64,000 bases of DNA from an uncultured Bacteroidota bacterium. GTDB taxonomy: Bacteria > Bacteroidota > Bacteroidia > Flavobacteriales > Flavobacteriaceae. The notes beneath the pieces are model-generated. The model was given only the letters and a program-made list of their open reading frames with translations, was not told the origin of the DNA and ran no database searches. Both the position numbers and the translations under genes were made by a program. How positions within the stretch are numbered: position 1 is the stretch's first letter; each line of letters starts with the position of its first letter. The stretch lies in assembly GCA_902566635.1 (NCBI GenBank), contig CACFJP010000002.1, positions 1-64,000 on the forward strand, given 5' to 3'. This document shows, one piece after another, positions 26,455 to 35,481 of this stretch.

Positions 26455-27948
26455 ATGTTATTGCGTAAACTGATAGCGAAACAACTTGCAAAACGAGCAA
26501 GAAAAAAAATAAATCAATGGTCATCAAAACCCATTGACACCCAACAAAAAGTTTTAAAGCAACTGATTGAAAAAGCAAAACACACAGCTTTTGGCAAAGA
26601 CCACAACTTCGACCAAATTCAAAGCCATAAAGACTTTATAAAGCAGGTCCCTATTGCCGATTATGAGGGGCTTCGCCCATATGTAGATCGAGTGGTTGAG
26701 GGAGAGACGGATGTGCTTTGGCAAGGCAAACCCTTATATTTTGCGAAAACATCAGGAACAACTTCTGGGATGAAGTATATTCCACTGACCAAAGAATCAA
26801 TACCAACGCATATCGAGGCAGCTAAAAACGCCTTGTTTTGTCATATCGAAGCAACGGATGACGCTTCATTTGTAGATGGCAAAATGATTTTCTTGCAAGG
26901 GAGCCCAATCCTTGAAAAGAAAAACGGAATTGATTTGGGACGTCTTTCAGGCATTGTGGCTCACTATGTACCAAAATACCTTCAAAAGAACCGATTACCA
27001 TCATGGGAAACAAACTGCATTCAAGATTGGGAAACAAAAGTAGATGCCATTGTTGAAGAGACCCACCAAAAAGACATGCGTTTGATTAGTGGTATTCCTC
27101 CTTGGGTGAGCATGTATTATGAGAAACTACAGTTAAAAACAGGTAAAAAAGTAGGGGACTTGTTCCCAAACTTTAACTTGTTTGTGTATGGAGGGGTAAA
27201 CTATGAGCCTTATCGAACGAAACTGGAAAGCTTAGTAGGACGTCATATACCAAGTGTAGAGCTGTACCCTGCCTCCGAGGGGTTTTTTGCTTTTCAGGAC
27301 CACCCAGACGCAGAAGGGATGCTGCTACAACTCGATTCAGGAATTTTTTATGAGTTTATTCCTGCAGACCTGTTTTATGATGCATCACCTCCACGCCTAG
27401 GGTTGGCAGAAGTGGAGTTGGGCGTAAATTATGTGATAATTATATCCACAAATGCAGGCTTGTGGGGGTATAACATCGGGGACACTGTGATGTTTACATC
27501 CCTTTCTCCCTTCCGAGTGGTGGTTTCGGGTCGCATCAAGCACTTTATCTCTGCTTTTGGCGAGCACGTGATTGGGAAAGAGGTTGAGCATGCCTTGCTG
27601 CAAGCAACGAGCGAAACTGACATTGAAATCAGCGAATTTACAGTTGCCCCTCAAGTCAACCCCCAAAAAGGGCTTCCGTATCACGAGTGGTTTATCGAGT
27701 TTACCTCGCCTCCAAAAGACATCAAACAATTTTGTTTGGAAGTTGACCAACAGCTGTGTGAACAAAACAGATATTACGATGACCTTATCAAAGGAAAAGT
27801 ACTGCGGACTTTGGAAATTACAGTCGTTCAAAAAGATGGATTTTCGCGCTATATGAAAAGAATCGGTAAATTGGGCGGACAAAACAAAGTTCCACGCCTA
27901 ACGAACGATCGAAAAATAGCAAACGAACTCAAAAAGGAATGTCAATGA
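26455..27948 (+). CDS. GH3-family acyl-amido synthetase-like protein
   Basis: 497-residue adenylate-forming enzyme of the plant-auxin GH3 superfamily. Motif 1 for ATP is visible as YFAKTSGTTSGMKYIPLT, followed by YPASEGFFAFQD (motif 2-like) and YNIGDTVMF with RIKHFISAFGEHV (motif 3 and the hinge into the C-terminal lobe). Plant members join amino acids to acyl acids; the bacterial substrate is unknown. The start ATG lies one base after the M23 stop, and the 3' end overlaps the next gene in an ATGA arrangement. Confidence 0.85.
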   Translation: MLLRKLIAKQLAKRARKKINQWSSKPIDTQQKVLKQLIEKAKHTAFGKDHNFDQIQSHKDFIKQVPIADYEGLRPYVDRVVEGETDVLWQGKPLYFAKTSGTTSGMKYIPLTKESIPTHIEAAKNALFCHIEATDDASFVDGKMIFLQGSPILEKKNGIDLGRLSGIVAHYVPKYLQKNRLPSWETNCIQDWETKVDAIVEETHQKDMRLISGIPPWVSMYYEKLQLKTGKKVGDLFPNFNLFVYGGVNYEPYRTKLESLVGRHIPSVELYPASEGFFAFQDHPDAEGMLLQLDSGIFYEFIPADLFYDASPPRLGLAEVELGVNYVIIISTNAGLWGYNIGDTVMFTSLSPFRVVVSGRIKHFISAFGEHVIGKEVEHALLQATSETDIEISEFTVAPQVNPQKGLPYHEWFIEFTSPPKDIKQFCLEVDQQLCEQNRYYDDLIKGKVLRTLEITVVQKDGFSRYMKRIGKLGGQNKVPRLTNDRKIANELKKECQ

Positions 27949-29585
27949 CACAGCAACCAACAGTTTCGGCAGCTCTGCGAAAACGCGCGCAAGACTCATC
28001 CAACGCCATTGCTCGGATGTATATCAGCATGCGCCACTTACTCAATCGAGGGTTTTACAAGCCCATGGGTGTTTCGGGTACATCATTACGCAAAGCATTA
28101 CTCACCCTGAAACCAGAGATTTATGGTACAATTGCAGAAACCAAAACAGAGTTAAATGGTTTGTTGTACGTCATCGATCGTTTGCCAGAGGGCATAACAG
28201 AGTGTGTTTCGATCAATATGACAGCAGAAGAGGGCTTATCCTCTTCTAGTTTTCAACCGATTATACCTGCCAAAAGAAGACGAAACTGCTATCGTATCGA
28301 CAAGGATCAGATGGTCATAGAGGTTACAAGAGGGCGATCGGAGGTTTATGATATCCTGACGCATTTGACATTTTTGTATATCGAGGCAGATAAAATTTGC
28401 AACCGAGTGTATATTTCGTCATCTAAACAAAACATAAGGGAATGGCAAAAAATTGAAGCCACAGCCACCTCAACTAAAACTGTTGGGAAGAATGAATTGG
28501 AATCAACAATGGCGTATTTGGCGCAATTATTGGAATGTACATATAACGAAGCCACGGATTTTTACAATCGTTTTCAAACCCCAAATAACCCCTATCGCTT
28601 TATTCGGCTGATCTATCACATGGTTCGCGTCGCCATAAACGAGCGCAGTAATGGGAACAAGAGAGTGATAACATTTAGCGCCATGTTAAGAGACCAGATT
28701 GGACACCACATTCATGGCGAACGATGGGCAAACCAGCTTTATAAGGCATTGGATCAACACAAACTCCTTGACCGACCAATCCATTTGGTTTCTGCAAATC
28801 TACATAGCTTTTTAAACGCTATTTATGCAGAAGAGGCATTGGGTAAATCGGCAAAGGACAAAACATGGTTTGGCAAGTTTATAGATGATCAAACTAATCA
28901 GAAAAAAGTAAATCAATTTGCCAAAAAACGAGGGTTTATCGAAATAAAGGATAATACAGGGAGCAACGTACATGCACAAATTATAGATGCTGATAAAATA
29001 AAAGGAAATAAGTATGCGTTTGCAAAAGGGACAGTTTTGGTTGTGTTTGATTATGCTTTTGGCGAGCAAGCATACGAGCTGATGGACGAGCTGTTAAAAA
29101 CGAATATTGGGAAACAATTGGAATCGATTTCAGTTATGGGTAAAGCAGGGATTATGAATGGAAAAAAAGGAGACATAATGGTACCAACAGCACACATTTT
29201 TGAAGGCACTTCAGATAATTATCCTTTTGAGAATGACTTATCGCCGGACGACTTTGCCAGCACAAAAATCCCAACCTACAAAGGAACAATGATTACTGTC
29301 CTAGGCACATCTCTTCAAAACAAAGACATTTTAACGTATTTTTGTTGCTCCTCTTGGAGGGTAATAGGAATCGAAATGGAAGGAGTCCATTATCAAAAAG
29401 CAATTCAGTCTGCTATGCATATCAGAAAAACAGTTCGGCCGAACATTAAAATTCGCTATGCATACTACGCATCTGATAACCCATTAGAGACAGGCAGCAC
29501 CTTGGCTTCGGGTTCATTGGGACAAACGGGAGTCGTACCGACCTATACGATTACTCAAAAAATCTTAGAAAAAATAAACTTATAA
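27945..29585 (+). CDS. DUF6909-like protein with nucleoside-phosphorylase-like C terminus
   Basis: 546 residues, cytoplasmic. The first 300 or so are helical with no motif I can name. From about residue 350 the text resembles the PNP/MTAN nucleoside phosphorylase fold: SISVMGKAGIMNGKKGDIMVPTAHIF, then ITVLGTSLQNKDI and VIGIEMEGVHYQKAI, where EMEG parallels the E-M-E-G ribose-binding segment of that superfamily. By position it matches a Bacteroidetes family I recall as DUF6909. Start is ATG at 27945 (ATGA overlap with the GH3 stop); an ATG two codons earlier is possible. Function unknown. Confidence 0.7.
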   Translation: MTQQPTVSAALRKRAQDSSNAIARMYISMRHLLNRGFYKPMGVSGTSLRKALLTLKPEIYGTIAETKTELNGLLYVIDRLPEGITECVSINMTAEEGLSSSSFQPIIPAKRRRNCYRIDKDQMVIEVTRGRSEVYDILTHLTFLYIEADKICNRVYISSSKQNIREWQKIEATATSTKTVGKNELESTMAYLAQLLECTYNEATDFYNRFQTPNNPYRFIRLIYHMVRVAINERSNGNKRVITFSAMLRDQIGHHIHGERWANQLYKALDQHKLLDRPIHLVSANLHSFLNAIYAEEALGKSAKDKTWFGKFIDDQTNQKKVNQFAKKRGFIEIKDNTGSNVHAQIIDADKIKGNKYAFAKGTVLVVFDYAFGEQAYELMDELLKTNIGKQLESISVMGKAGIMNGKKGDIMVPTAHIFEGTSDNYPFENDLSPDDFASTKIPTYKGTMITVLGTSLQNKDILTYFCCSSWRVIGIEMEGVHYQKAIQSAMHIRKTVRPNIKIRYAYYASDNPLETGSTLASGSLGQTGVVPTYTITQKILEKINL

Positions 29586-29624
29586 TACATGCAAAAGTAT
29601 TTCTATGGCGGCATGACAATAAAA

Positions 29625-31988
29625 ATGTTGAAGACCAGTTCTATCTTGTTGCTTTTCTTATTTGTAGTCCCGTCAGTTGCACAAAACACCTCCCCTTTTT
29701 TGACACAAATTCGAAATTTAAACTCACAACAGCAATCGAATTATGTGATTGAAGCTCGAAAGCGAGGGTATTCTTTATTGCAGCTTGAAAGGATGGCAAA
29801 AGCTCAAGGCGCAACAATTCAAGACCTATCTTTGCTTCGAAACGCTTGGGAAGAGAACCAACAAAGTAGCGAAAATCAAGAAGAAGAGCTCAACATTCAA
29901 AACCAAAAGCCACTTGCCTTTGGAAACGACAAAGACATGTTTATGTTTGGTGAAGAGGAAGAAGAATCTGATATTTTTGGAAGCGCTTTTTTTGCCAATC
30001 AAAATATTACCGAAACACCCCAGTTTTATGTGGCTACTCCTGCAGGATATCGCTTGGGACCAACAGACGAAATTTCCATTGATGTCTGGGGAGCTTCGGA
30101 AAACCGCTACGAAGTGACGTTGTCGCGGCAAGGAGTAGTTCGTATAGACAGGCTTAAACCAATGTACTTGTCTGGGTTGACAATAGCGGCAGCAGAGCGA
30201 AAAATCAGAAACGAATTTGCTTCGATTTATACAGGTCTTTCGCCTGATGCCCCTAACGAATCGAAGGTGTACTTGGATGTAAACCTTCAAAAAGCGAGAA
30301 GTGTTGTTGTAAACATTACAGGAAGCGTGGAAGCACCTGGCACATATACAATTTCTGGATTTTCTTCTGTTTTGAACGCACTCTATGCAGCAGGAGGGCC
30401 TAGTGAAAGCGGTAGTTATCGAGACATTTCAATCATGCGCAATGGTAAGCTTATACACACGATTGATTTATACGATTATTTTGTAAAAGGAACATACCCT
30501 TCCTTTTTTCTTAACGATCAAGACGTTATTGTTGTTTCTCCTCATCATAACCGAATAACAGTAGATGGAGGGTTTAAGATGACAGGACGCTTTGAAACCC
30601 TGCAGAACGAGACAGTTGAAGACTTGCTGTCTTATGTTGGAGGGTTTTCGTCTGAAGCATATAAAAAAGCTGTGTATGTAGACCGTGTACTTGAACTTGA
30701 GCGTCAAATAATCAAAGTTGAGCAAATATCATATAGCTCAACAACTCTAACAGATGGAGACTTTGTAGAAGCAAAAAGCGTTTCGGATAAATATTTAAAT
30801 AAGGTGAGCGTCTCGGGAGAAGTGTATCTCCCGGGAAACTATCCATTAAATGAATCACCAACTTTGTCTGCATTATTGAAAAGCAGCAATGGACTGACCC
30901 CTGATGCTTATCCAGAATCAGCGATTTTGTATCGTTCGAAGCAAGGTTACTTTAATGAAATCAAAACGATTGATCTGTTAGAGATTGACAGCAAAACCCA
31001 AGGGATTAAACTACAACCAAATGACAGCTTGGTTGTAATTTCCATGGAAAACATAAAAGCCGAAAGAACGGTTGACATTCAAGGCCTTGTTAATAAGCCA
31101 GGGGAATACCCATTTTACGAAGGGATGACAGCAAGAGATTTGGTGTTAATTGCCAACGGCTTTGATGATCGCGCTAACACAGATCAAATTGAATTATATA
31201 CTAACGTGACCGACACGGATCAAAACAGACGCATCAAATCACGCGGGTTTTCGTTTGATGAATCAAAAGAAGTAGAATTAAACCCATCTGACTTAATGGT
31301 TGTACGCGTCAACCCAGGGTTTCAGCCCACAACATTCGTTAAATTAAAGGGGGAGGTTTTCAGGCCCGGAACTTACCCCATTATTAACGAAAATTATACT
31401 CTTTATGATTTGTATTTTGACGCAGGAGAAGCACTATCGGGTGCAAATTTGAGAGGTGTTTCTATTGAAAGAAAAATTTCAAATCAAATTAAAAGCAACA
31501 TAGAAGAAACAGAAGATTCTCTGAACATCTTATTTGTAGATGAGGATGACAAAGAGATTAAAATTGGCGTTAATTTTGAAAAAATACTTTCCAGTAAAGG
31601 AAATTACACTGGCAACCTTTTGTTGAATCCAAACGACGTGATTTTCTTTCCAAAAAAAGACTCTACGGTTTCTGTATTGGGCGCTGTTCAACGAGAGACC
31701 GCAATGCCATATGCGGATGGAATTTCTTTTAGAGAAGCGGTCATAAAATCTGGAGGGCCCGCACAATCAGCAAACTATAAAAACGCTTATGTGGTTTATC
31801 AAAACGGTGACGTTAAAGGAACGAATCGCTTCTTGTTTTTTAATATAAGGCCTAAATTAGAACCCGGCGCAGTGGTTGTCGTTCCTGAAAAGCAAGAAAA
31901 ACGTGCAGTATCAGCGCAGGAACTCATTGGTATGACATCAGCACTTGCCTCCCTAACACTTCTTATTAGTTCAATAACTGGAAATTGA
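29625..31988 (+). CDS. outer-membrane polysaccharide export protein, Wza-like with multiple SLBB domains
   Basis: 787 residues from the chosen ATG, which begins a clean signal peptide (MLKTSSILLLFLFVVPSVAQ); ATGs at 29589 and 29613 would lengthen the n-region. After a helical segment (YVIEARKRGYSLLQLERMAKAQG) comes the polysaccharide-export domain YRLGPTDEISIDVWGASENRYEVTLSRQGVVRI. At least five SLBB-type repeats follow (VNITGSVEAPGTYTI, VSGEVYLPGNYPL, DIQGLVNKPGEYPFYEG, LKGEVFRPGTYPI, VLGAVQRETAMPYADG), then a C-terminal helix. It probably forms the outer-membrane exit of the polysaccharide locus, working with the Wzz protein encoded 11 bp downstream. Confidence 0.9.
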   Translation: MLKTSSILLLFLFVVPSVAQNTSPFLTQIRNLNSQQQSNYVIEARKRGYSLLQLERMAKAQGATIQDLSLLRNAWEENQQSSENQEEELNIQNQKPLAFGNDKDMFMFGEEEEESDIFGSAFFANQNITETPQFYVATPAGYRLGPTDEISIDVWGASENRYEVTLSRQGVVRIDRLKPMYLSGLTIAAAERKIRNEFASIYTGLSPDAPNESKVYLDVNLQKARSVVVNITGSVEAPGTYTISGFSSVLNALYAAGGPSESGSYRDISIMRNGKLIHTIDLYDYFVKGTYPSFFLNDQDVIVVSPHHNRITVDGGFKMTGRFETLQNETVEDLLSYVGGFSSEAYKKAVYVDRVLELERQIIKVEQISYSSTTLTDGDFVEAKSVSDKYLNKVSVSGEVYLPGNYPLNESPTLSALLKSSNGLTPDAYPESAILYRSKQGYFNEIKTIDLLEIDSKTQGIKLQPNDSLVVISMENIKAERTVDIQGLVNKPGEYPFYEGMTARDLVLIANGFDDRANTDQIELYTNVTDTDQNRRIKSRGFSFDESKEVELNPSDLMVVRVNPGFQPTTFVKLKGEVFRPGTYPIINENYTLYDLYFDAGEALSGANLRGVSIERKISNQIKSNIEETEDSLNILFVDEDDKEIKIGVNFEKILSSKGNYTGNLLLNPNDVIFFPKKDSTVSVLGAVQRETAMPYADGISFREAVIKSGGPAQSANYKNAYVVYQNGDVKGTNRFLFFNIRPKLEPGAVVVVPEKQEKRAVSAQELIGMTSALASLTLLISSITGN

Positions 31989-31999
31989 TATTTTGATAA

Positions 32000-33067
32000 A
32001 TGAATGACCACAACGACGAAATTGACTTGATTGCTCTGTTAAAAACAGTTTTTGTAGCAAGACGATTTGTGATAAAAATTACAGTTTTGTTCTCTGCCCT
32101 AGGGATTATTTTGGCATTGGTTTCGCCTGTTCGCTATACCGCGTCATCGATGTTTATGCCTCAGCTTTCCGAGAGACAATCAAACCCATCTCTAGGTGGC
32201 TTGGCGTCTCTTGCTGGCATAAACCTCACATCGATTATGGGTGGGCAACCACAAGAAATTGCACCGTCATTATATCCTCAAATCGCTGAAAGCTCACCTT
32301 ACCTTAAGGCGCTGCTTGAAACTCCTGTAGGCGAAAGCCAAATCAGTTTTCGCGATTATATTTTAAACCAAGGGAGAGGGGGGTCGATTATAGGCTTAAT
32401 AAAGAAATATACCATAGGCTTACCAAGATTATTATTTTCCAGCAAGACGTCAGAGCCTACCCCACTTAGCAACAACATTTTTGACATCAGTGAAGAGGAC
32501 AGAGATTTATTTGAAGTTATAAACCAAGTTTTGTCTGTTGAAGTTGATGAGAAAGAGGGATTAGTTTTTATTAGCGTAGAGTTTTCCGACGGAAAGATTG
32601 CAGCACAACTTGCACAAGCAGCAACAGAATTGTTACAAACTAAAATCATTTCGTACAAAAGTCAAAGCGCCAGAAACAACTTGCAGTTTGTCCAAGCCCA
32701 ATACGACGTAAAGCGCCTAGAGTTTGAACAAATTCAAGACTCTATAGCTATATTTAAAGATCAAAACCTAAACATTACTTCTTCTTTATACCAAAACCAA
32801 CTTACGCGCTTAGAGTCTCAATTTGCTGTGACCTCATCCGTTTTTCAGGAGTTGGCGGGACAGGTGGAGCAAGCCAAAATACAAGTTAATAAAGACACTC
32901 CAATTTTTATGATTATTGAACCAGTTAGTGTTCCCCTAAAACGGTCAAAACCCCAGCGCACGATGATGGTAGTAATCTGGACCTTTTTGGGAGGAATAAT
33001 AGCAGTGGGCTGGACGCTTATAAAAGCCCCAGTATTCCAAATTTTTAAAGAGTTGGAAAGCAGCTAA
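32000..33067 (+). CDS. Wzz/GNVR-family chain-length determinant (polysaccharide co-polymerase)
   Basis: 355 residues with the two-helix architecture of Wzz proteins: N-terminal helix VIKITVLFSALGIILALVSPVRYTASSMFMP, a periplasmic coiled-coil-rich domain with QSARNNLQFVQAQYDVKRLEFEQIQDSIAIFKDQN, the conserved Pro-rich approach IEPVSVPLKRSKPQRTMMVV and a C-terminal helix. No cytoplasmic tyrosine-kinase domain is attached. It sets chain length during Wzy polymerisation and contacts the export protein upstream. Its 3' end overlaps the convergent WecA-like gene by 4 bp. Confidence 0.88.
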   Translation: MNDHNDEIDLIALLKTVFVARRFVIKITVLFSALGIILALVSPVRYTASSMFMPQLSERQSNPSLGGLASLAGINLTSIMGGQPQEIAPSLYPQIAESSPYLKALLETPVGESQISFRDYILNQGRGGSIIGLIKKYTIGLPRLLFSSKTSEPTPLSNNIFDISEEDRDLFEVINQVLSVEVDEKEGLVFISVEFSDGKIAAQLAQAATELLQTKIISYKSQSARNNLQFVQAQYDVKRLEFEQIQDSIAIFKDQNLNITSSLYQNQLTRLESQFAVTSSVFQELAGQVEQAKIQVNKDTPIFMIIEPVSVPLKRSKPQRTMMVVIWTFLGGIIAVGWTLIKAPVFQIFKELESS

Positions 33068-34134
33068 ACAGACTTTTCTTTACGCACCTTTCTTCGCACA
33101 AAAAAGAGCATTATATACCAAAAAACCAGATAGGTAAAAAACAAGATGGTTGTAAGCTCATGACTAAGACTAAAGGCAAGTTGGGAAAACAGCATTAAGG
33201 TAGCAGTTAAACATGCGATGATAATCAGAGAAGCCATGATATGGTTTTTGGTATAGTGAAGCACCAAGTGATGGATATGGTTGTTGTCTGGCTTAAATGG
33301 GCTTTTTTTGTTCCAAACCCGACTGAAAAACACACTCCCAGAGTCCAGTATAGGCACTATAAAAATACTGAGAGCAGCTATAATGACAAGGGATTTGTGA
33401 GGAATAAAAACGGATAAAATTACGGAATCGGTTGTCACAAAATACATTGTAAACAAATAAAAGACAAACCCTAAAAATAAGGACCCGGTATCGCCCATAA
33501 ACACCTTGTCTTTATGTGGCAAATTGAAACGTAAAAAAGCAAGCAGACAACCAATTAGGATTACACAAAACGATAAAAATAAATAGTCGCTGACAATGTA
33601 GAAGATGGCCGCATAACATACAGAAATGACGATGCCCATCATGGCTGCTAGGCCATCAATTCCATCGCAAAGATTAAAAGAATTAATCATAAACACCCCA
33701 ATAAAAAAAGTGAATAAATAATCCACCCCTACCGGCAGTTCATAAATGTTTAAAAACCCATTAAGATTGCGAACAACTAAGTCGTCTCCAAAAACAAAAA
33801 ACGAAATAGCAACTAGCTGAAGCATAAGTTTAACAATAGGCCTGAGCTGATAGATGTCATCTCGAATGCCAACATAAACAACAATTGCACCAGCTCCCAA
33901 AACAAGAATAAGCCGTTGGACATCCACAAAGGGGACAAAAGCAAAAGCAATAACTAAAAGTGCAACATAAAACGACAAGCCAGTAAGCTTAGGAACAAAG
34001 CGCCAATGAAGATCTCGTTCACTGGGTTTTCGAAAAATCCGATACTTTTTTACGATCACAGACACGCGCGGAATGGTAAGCCAAGTAAAAACAAACCCAT
34101 AACCTAACAAAACAATAAGTGTGCTAAATGTCAT
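33064..34134 (-). CDS. WecA/MraY-family undecaprenyl-phosphate sugar-1-phosphate transferase
   Basis: Integral membrane glycosyl-1-phosphate transferase of 356 residues, about 11 helices. It shows KPSERDLHWRFVPKLTGLSFY, the paired-aspartate region GIRDDIYQLRP, FNLCDGIDGLAA (the NxxxxDGIDGL motif), and MGDTGSLFLGF with the conserved GDTGS, then DNNHIHH, the HIHH loop typical of WecA-like members rather than MraY. It likely starts a lipid-linked repeat by adding HexNAc-1-P to undecaprenyl phosphate. ATG at 34134 follows a -7 box by 4 bases; a TTG at 34164 would precede it. Confidence 0.9.
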   Translation of the reverse strand: MTFSTLIVLLGYGFVFTWLTIPRVSVIVKKYRIFRKPSERDLHWRFVPKLTGLSFYVALLVIAFAFVPFVDVQRLILVLGAGAIVVYVGIRDDIYQLRPIVKLMLQLVAISFFVFGDDLVVRNLNGFLNIYELPVGVDYLFTFFIGVFMINSFNLCDGIDGLAAMMGIVISVCYAAIFYIVSDYLFLSFCVILIGCLLAFLRFNLPHKDKVFMGDTGSLFLGFVFYLFTMYFVTTDSVILSVFIPHKSLVIIAALSIFIVPILDSGSVFFSRVWNKKSPFKPDNNHIHHLVLHYTKNHIMASLIIIACLTATLMLFSQLAFSLSHELTTILFFTYLVFWYIMLFFVRRKVRKEKSV

Positions 34135-34138
34135 AGGG

Positions 34139-34146
34139 CAAAAGTA
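34139..34146 (-). promoter_or_regulatory. -7 promoter box for the WecA-like gene
   Basis: TACTTTTG on the minus strand, ending four bases before the ATG at 34134. It lies two bases from the opposing box of the kelch-like gene. Confidence 0.5.
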
Positions 34147-34148
34147 CG

Positions 34149-34156
34149 TATCTTTG
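34149..34156 (+). promoter_or_regulatory. -7 promoter box for the kelch-like membrane regulator gene
   Basis: TATCTTTG, 30 bases before the ATG at 34187. It is back-to-back with the WecA-like gene's box, so both polymerases cannot occupy the region at once. Confidence 0.55.
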
Positions 34157-34186
34157 CAAAACAAAAAATAAAATAGTCTTATTCTT

Positions 34187-35476
34187 ATGCGACTATTATC
34201 AACCTTTTTTATACTCCCCCTTTTCGCCCAGTCTACTACAGTTGTTAAGACCTGGTATAATAAAACTAATGAATCTACTTATTGGTTTTACGAAGACATA
34301 ATCATCAAGGAACATTTTTTAACCAAAAAAAAGGATACTTTCCAATTAGAGCCAATACCCAAAGATTATCCTGATTATTCAGCTGTTTGGTATAGGGATG
34401 CACTTCATCTGACCAGCAATAAGGGGGGCTTGATTTATCGAATTGAAAAAGAAAAAACCTTACGAATTGACAGATCGTATCAACACCAAAAGCAGTACAA
34501 AGCTAGTCAGTTTGTTTATCGCGACACCCTTTTTCGCTATGGAGGATATGGCTTTTGGCGCGCAAATAACTTCTTCACTTATTTTGATGAATCGACAACA
34601 GAATGGGAATATTATCCCACTAAAGGATTTAACTTCCCACCTGAAGCATACGGAGGCTCCTGCTTTTTGTTGGGAGATATTTTTTATAGTGTGGGCGGTC
34701 TAGAGATTGACAAATTTACAGGGCTTGAGGGTGAAATAAACAAAGACATATGGACATTTGACTTTATTACAAGAAAATGGACAAACCTAGGGAAAACAGC
34801 GGTTAATTTGTCCCCATATAAAATTGTGCAAAAAGACAGTTTGTTTTATTTGTTTGGTCATCTAATTGATACAGAACAAAATCTAGTGGTAGATTTGAAA
34901 AACAACAACGTTTTATTTTATAAACAAGGGATTATTTCAGCCAATATCAGCAAATTTGAACCAGCTTTTTTTAGAGAAGATTCACTGTATTATTTCAAAA
35001 ACAATCAACTCTATGGAAAAGCATTAGGAACGCGCACTTTTGCGAACCCAGAAAAAGTAGAACGCCTTTACTTTGATCAGAGAACTTTATTTTTAAATCT
35101 TACATATGCTGCTGTGCTTGCTTTTGTCATCATTACTTTGGGTTACTTGTGGGTGATTGTGGTTCGTATGCGCACGCCCCGTTTGGTGCGCGGTGGAATT
35201 CGCAATAGACTTGAGTTTTTTCCGCTATCCGAAGAGGAAGAGATGATATTGGTATTGTTGCAATCAAAATTGAGGGCTACAACAGATGATATCCTTCAAT
35301 TGATTGGCCGAGATGACCTGAGTGATTCACAAAACAACAAAAGAAAAGCAGACGCCATTGAATCCATCAACACACTGATGAAAAAACTAGTGGGGAAAAG
35401 CATCATTAAAATCGTAAAAGACCCCAACGACAAACGTCAGCTCATTTATTATTTCAAACGAAACCTACTAAACTAG
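34187..35476 (+). CDS. kelch-like periplasmic sensor with TM helix and winged-helix-like tail
   Basis: 429 residues of unrecognised overall family. A short signal (MRLLSTFFILPLFAQ) is followed by about 285 residues with repeated kelch-type features (FRYGGYGFWRANNFFTYFDESTTEWEYYP, YSVGGLEIDKFTG...DIWTFDFITRKWTNLG). Then comes one transmembrane helix near residues 305-327 (YAAVLAFVIITLGYLWVIVV), a basic stop RMRTPRLVRGG and a cytoplasmic C terminus. That tail (EEEEMILVLLQSKLRATTDDILQLIG ... MKKLVGKSIIKIVKDPNDKRQLIYYF) reads like a winged helix with a DPNDKR wing. I infer a one-component transmembrane regulator; DNA binding is unproven. The DUF3575-like gene follows 5 bp later. Confidence 0.55.
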   Translation: MRLLSTFFILPLFAQSTTVVKTWYNKTNESTYWFYEDIIIKEHFLTKKKDTFQLEPIPKDYPDYSAVWYRDALHLTSNKGGLIYRIEKEKTLRIDRSYQHQKQYKASQFVYRDTLFRYGGYGFWRANNFFTYFDESTTEWEYYPTKGFNFPPEAYGGSCFLLGDIFYSVGGLEIDKFTGLEGEINKDIWTFDFITRKWTNLGKTAVNLSPYKIVQKDSLFYLFGHLIDTEQNLVVDLKNNNVLFYKQGIISANISKFEPAFFREDSLYYFKNNQLYGKALGTRTFANPEKVERLYFDQRTLFLNLTYAAVLAFVIITLGYLWVIVVRMRTPRLVRGGIRNRLEFFPLSEEEEMILVLLQSKLRATTDDILQLIGRDDLSDSQNNKRKADAIESINTLMKKLVGKSIIKIVKDPNDKRQLIYYFKRNLLN

Positions 35477-35481
35477 ACATT

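Noticed and set aside
27397..27882. 161-codon open frame antisense to the GH3 gene
   Set aside because: Composition and lack of motifs fit a mirror frame of the coding strand; the GH3 motifs run through the same stretch.
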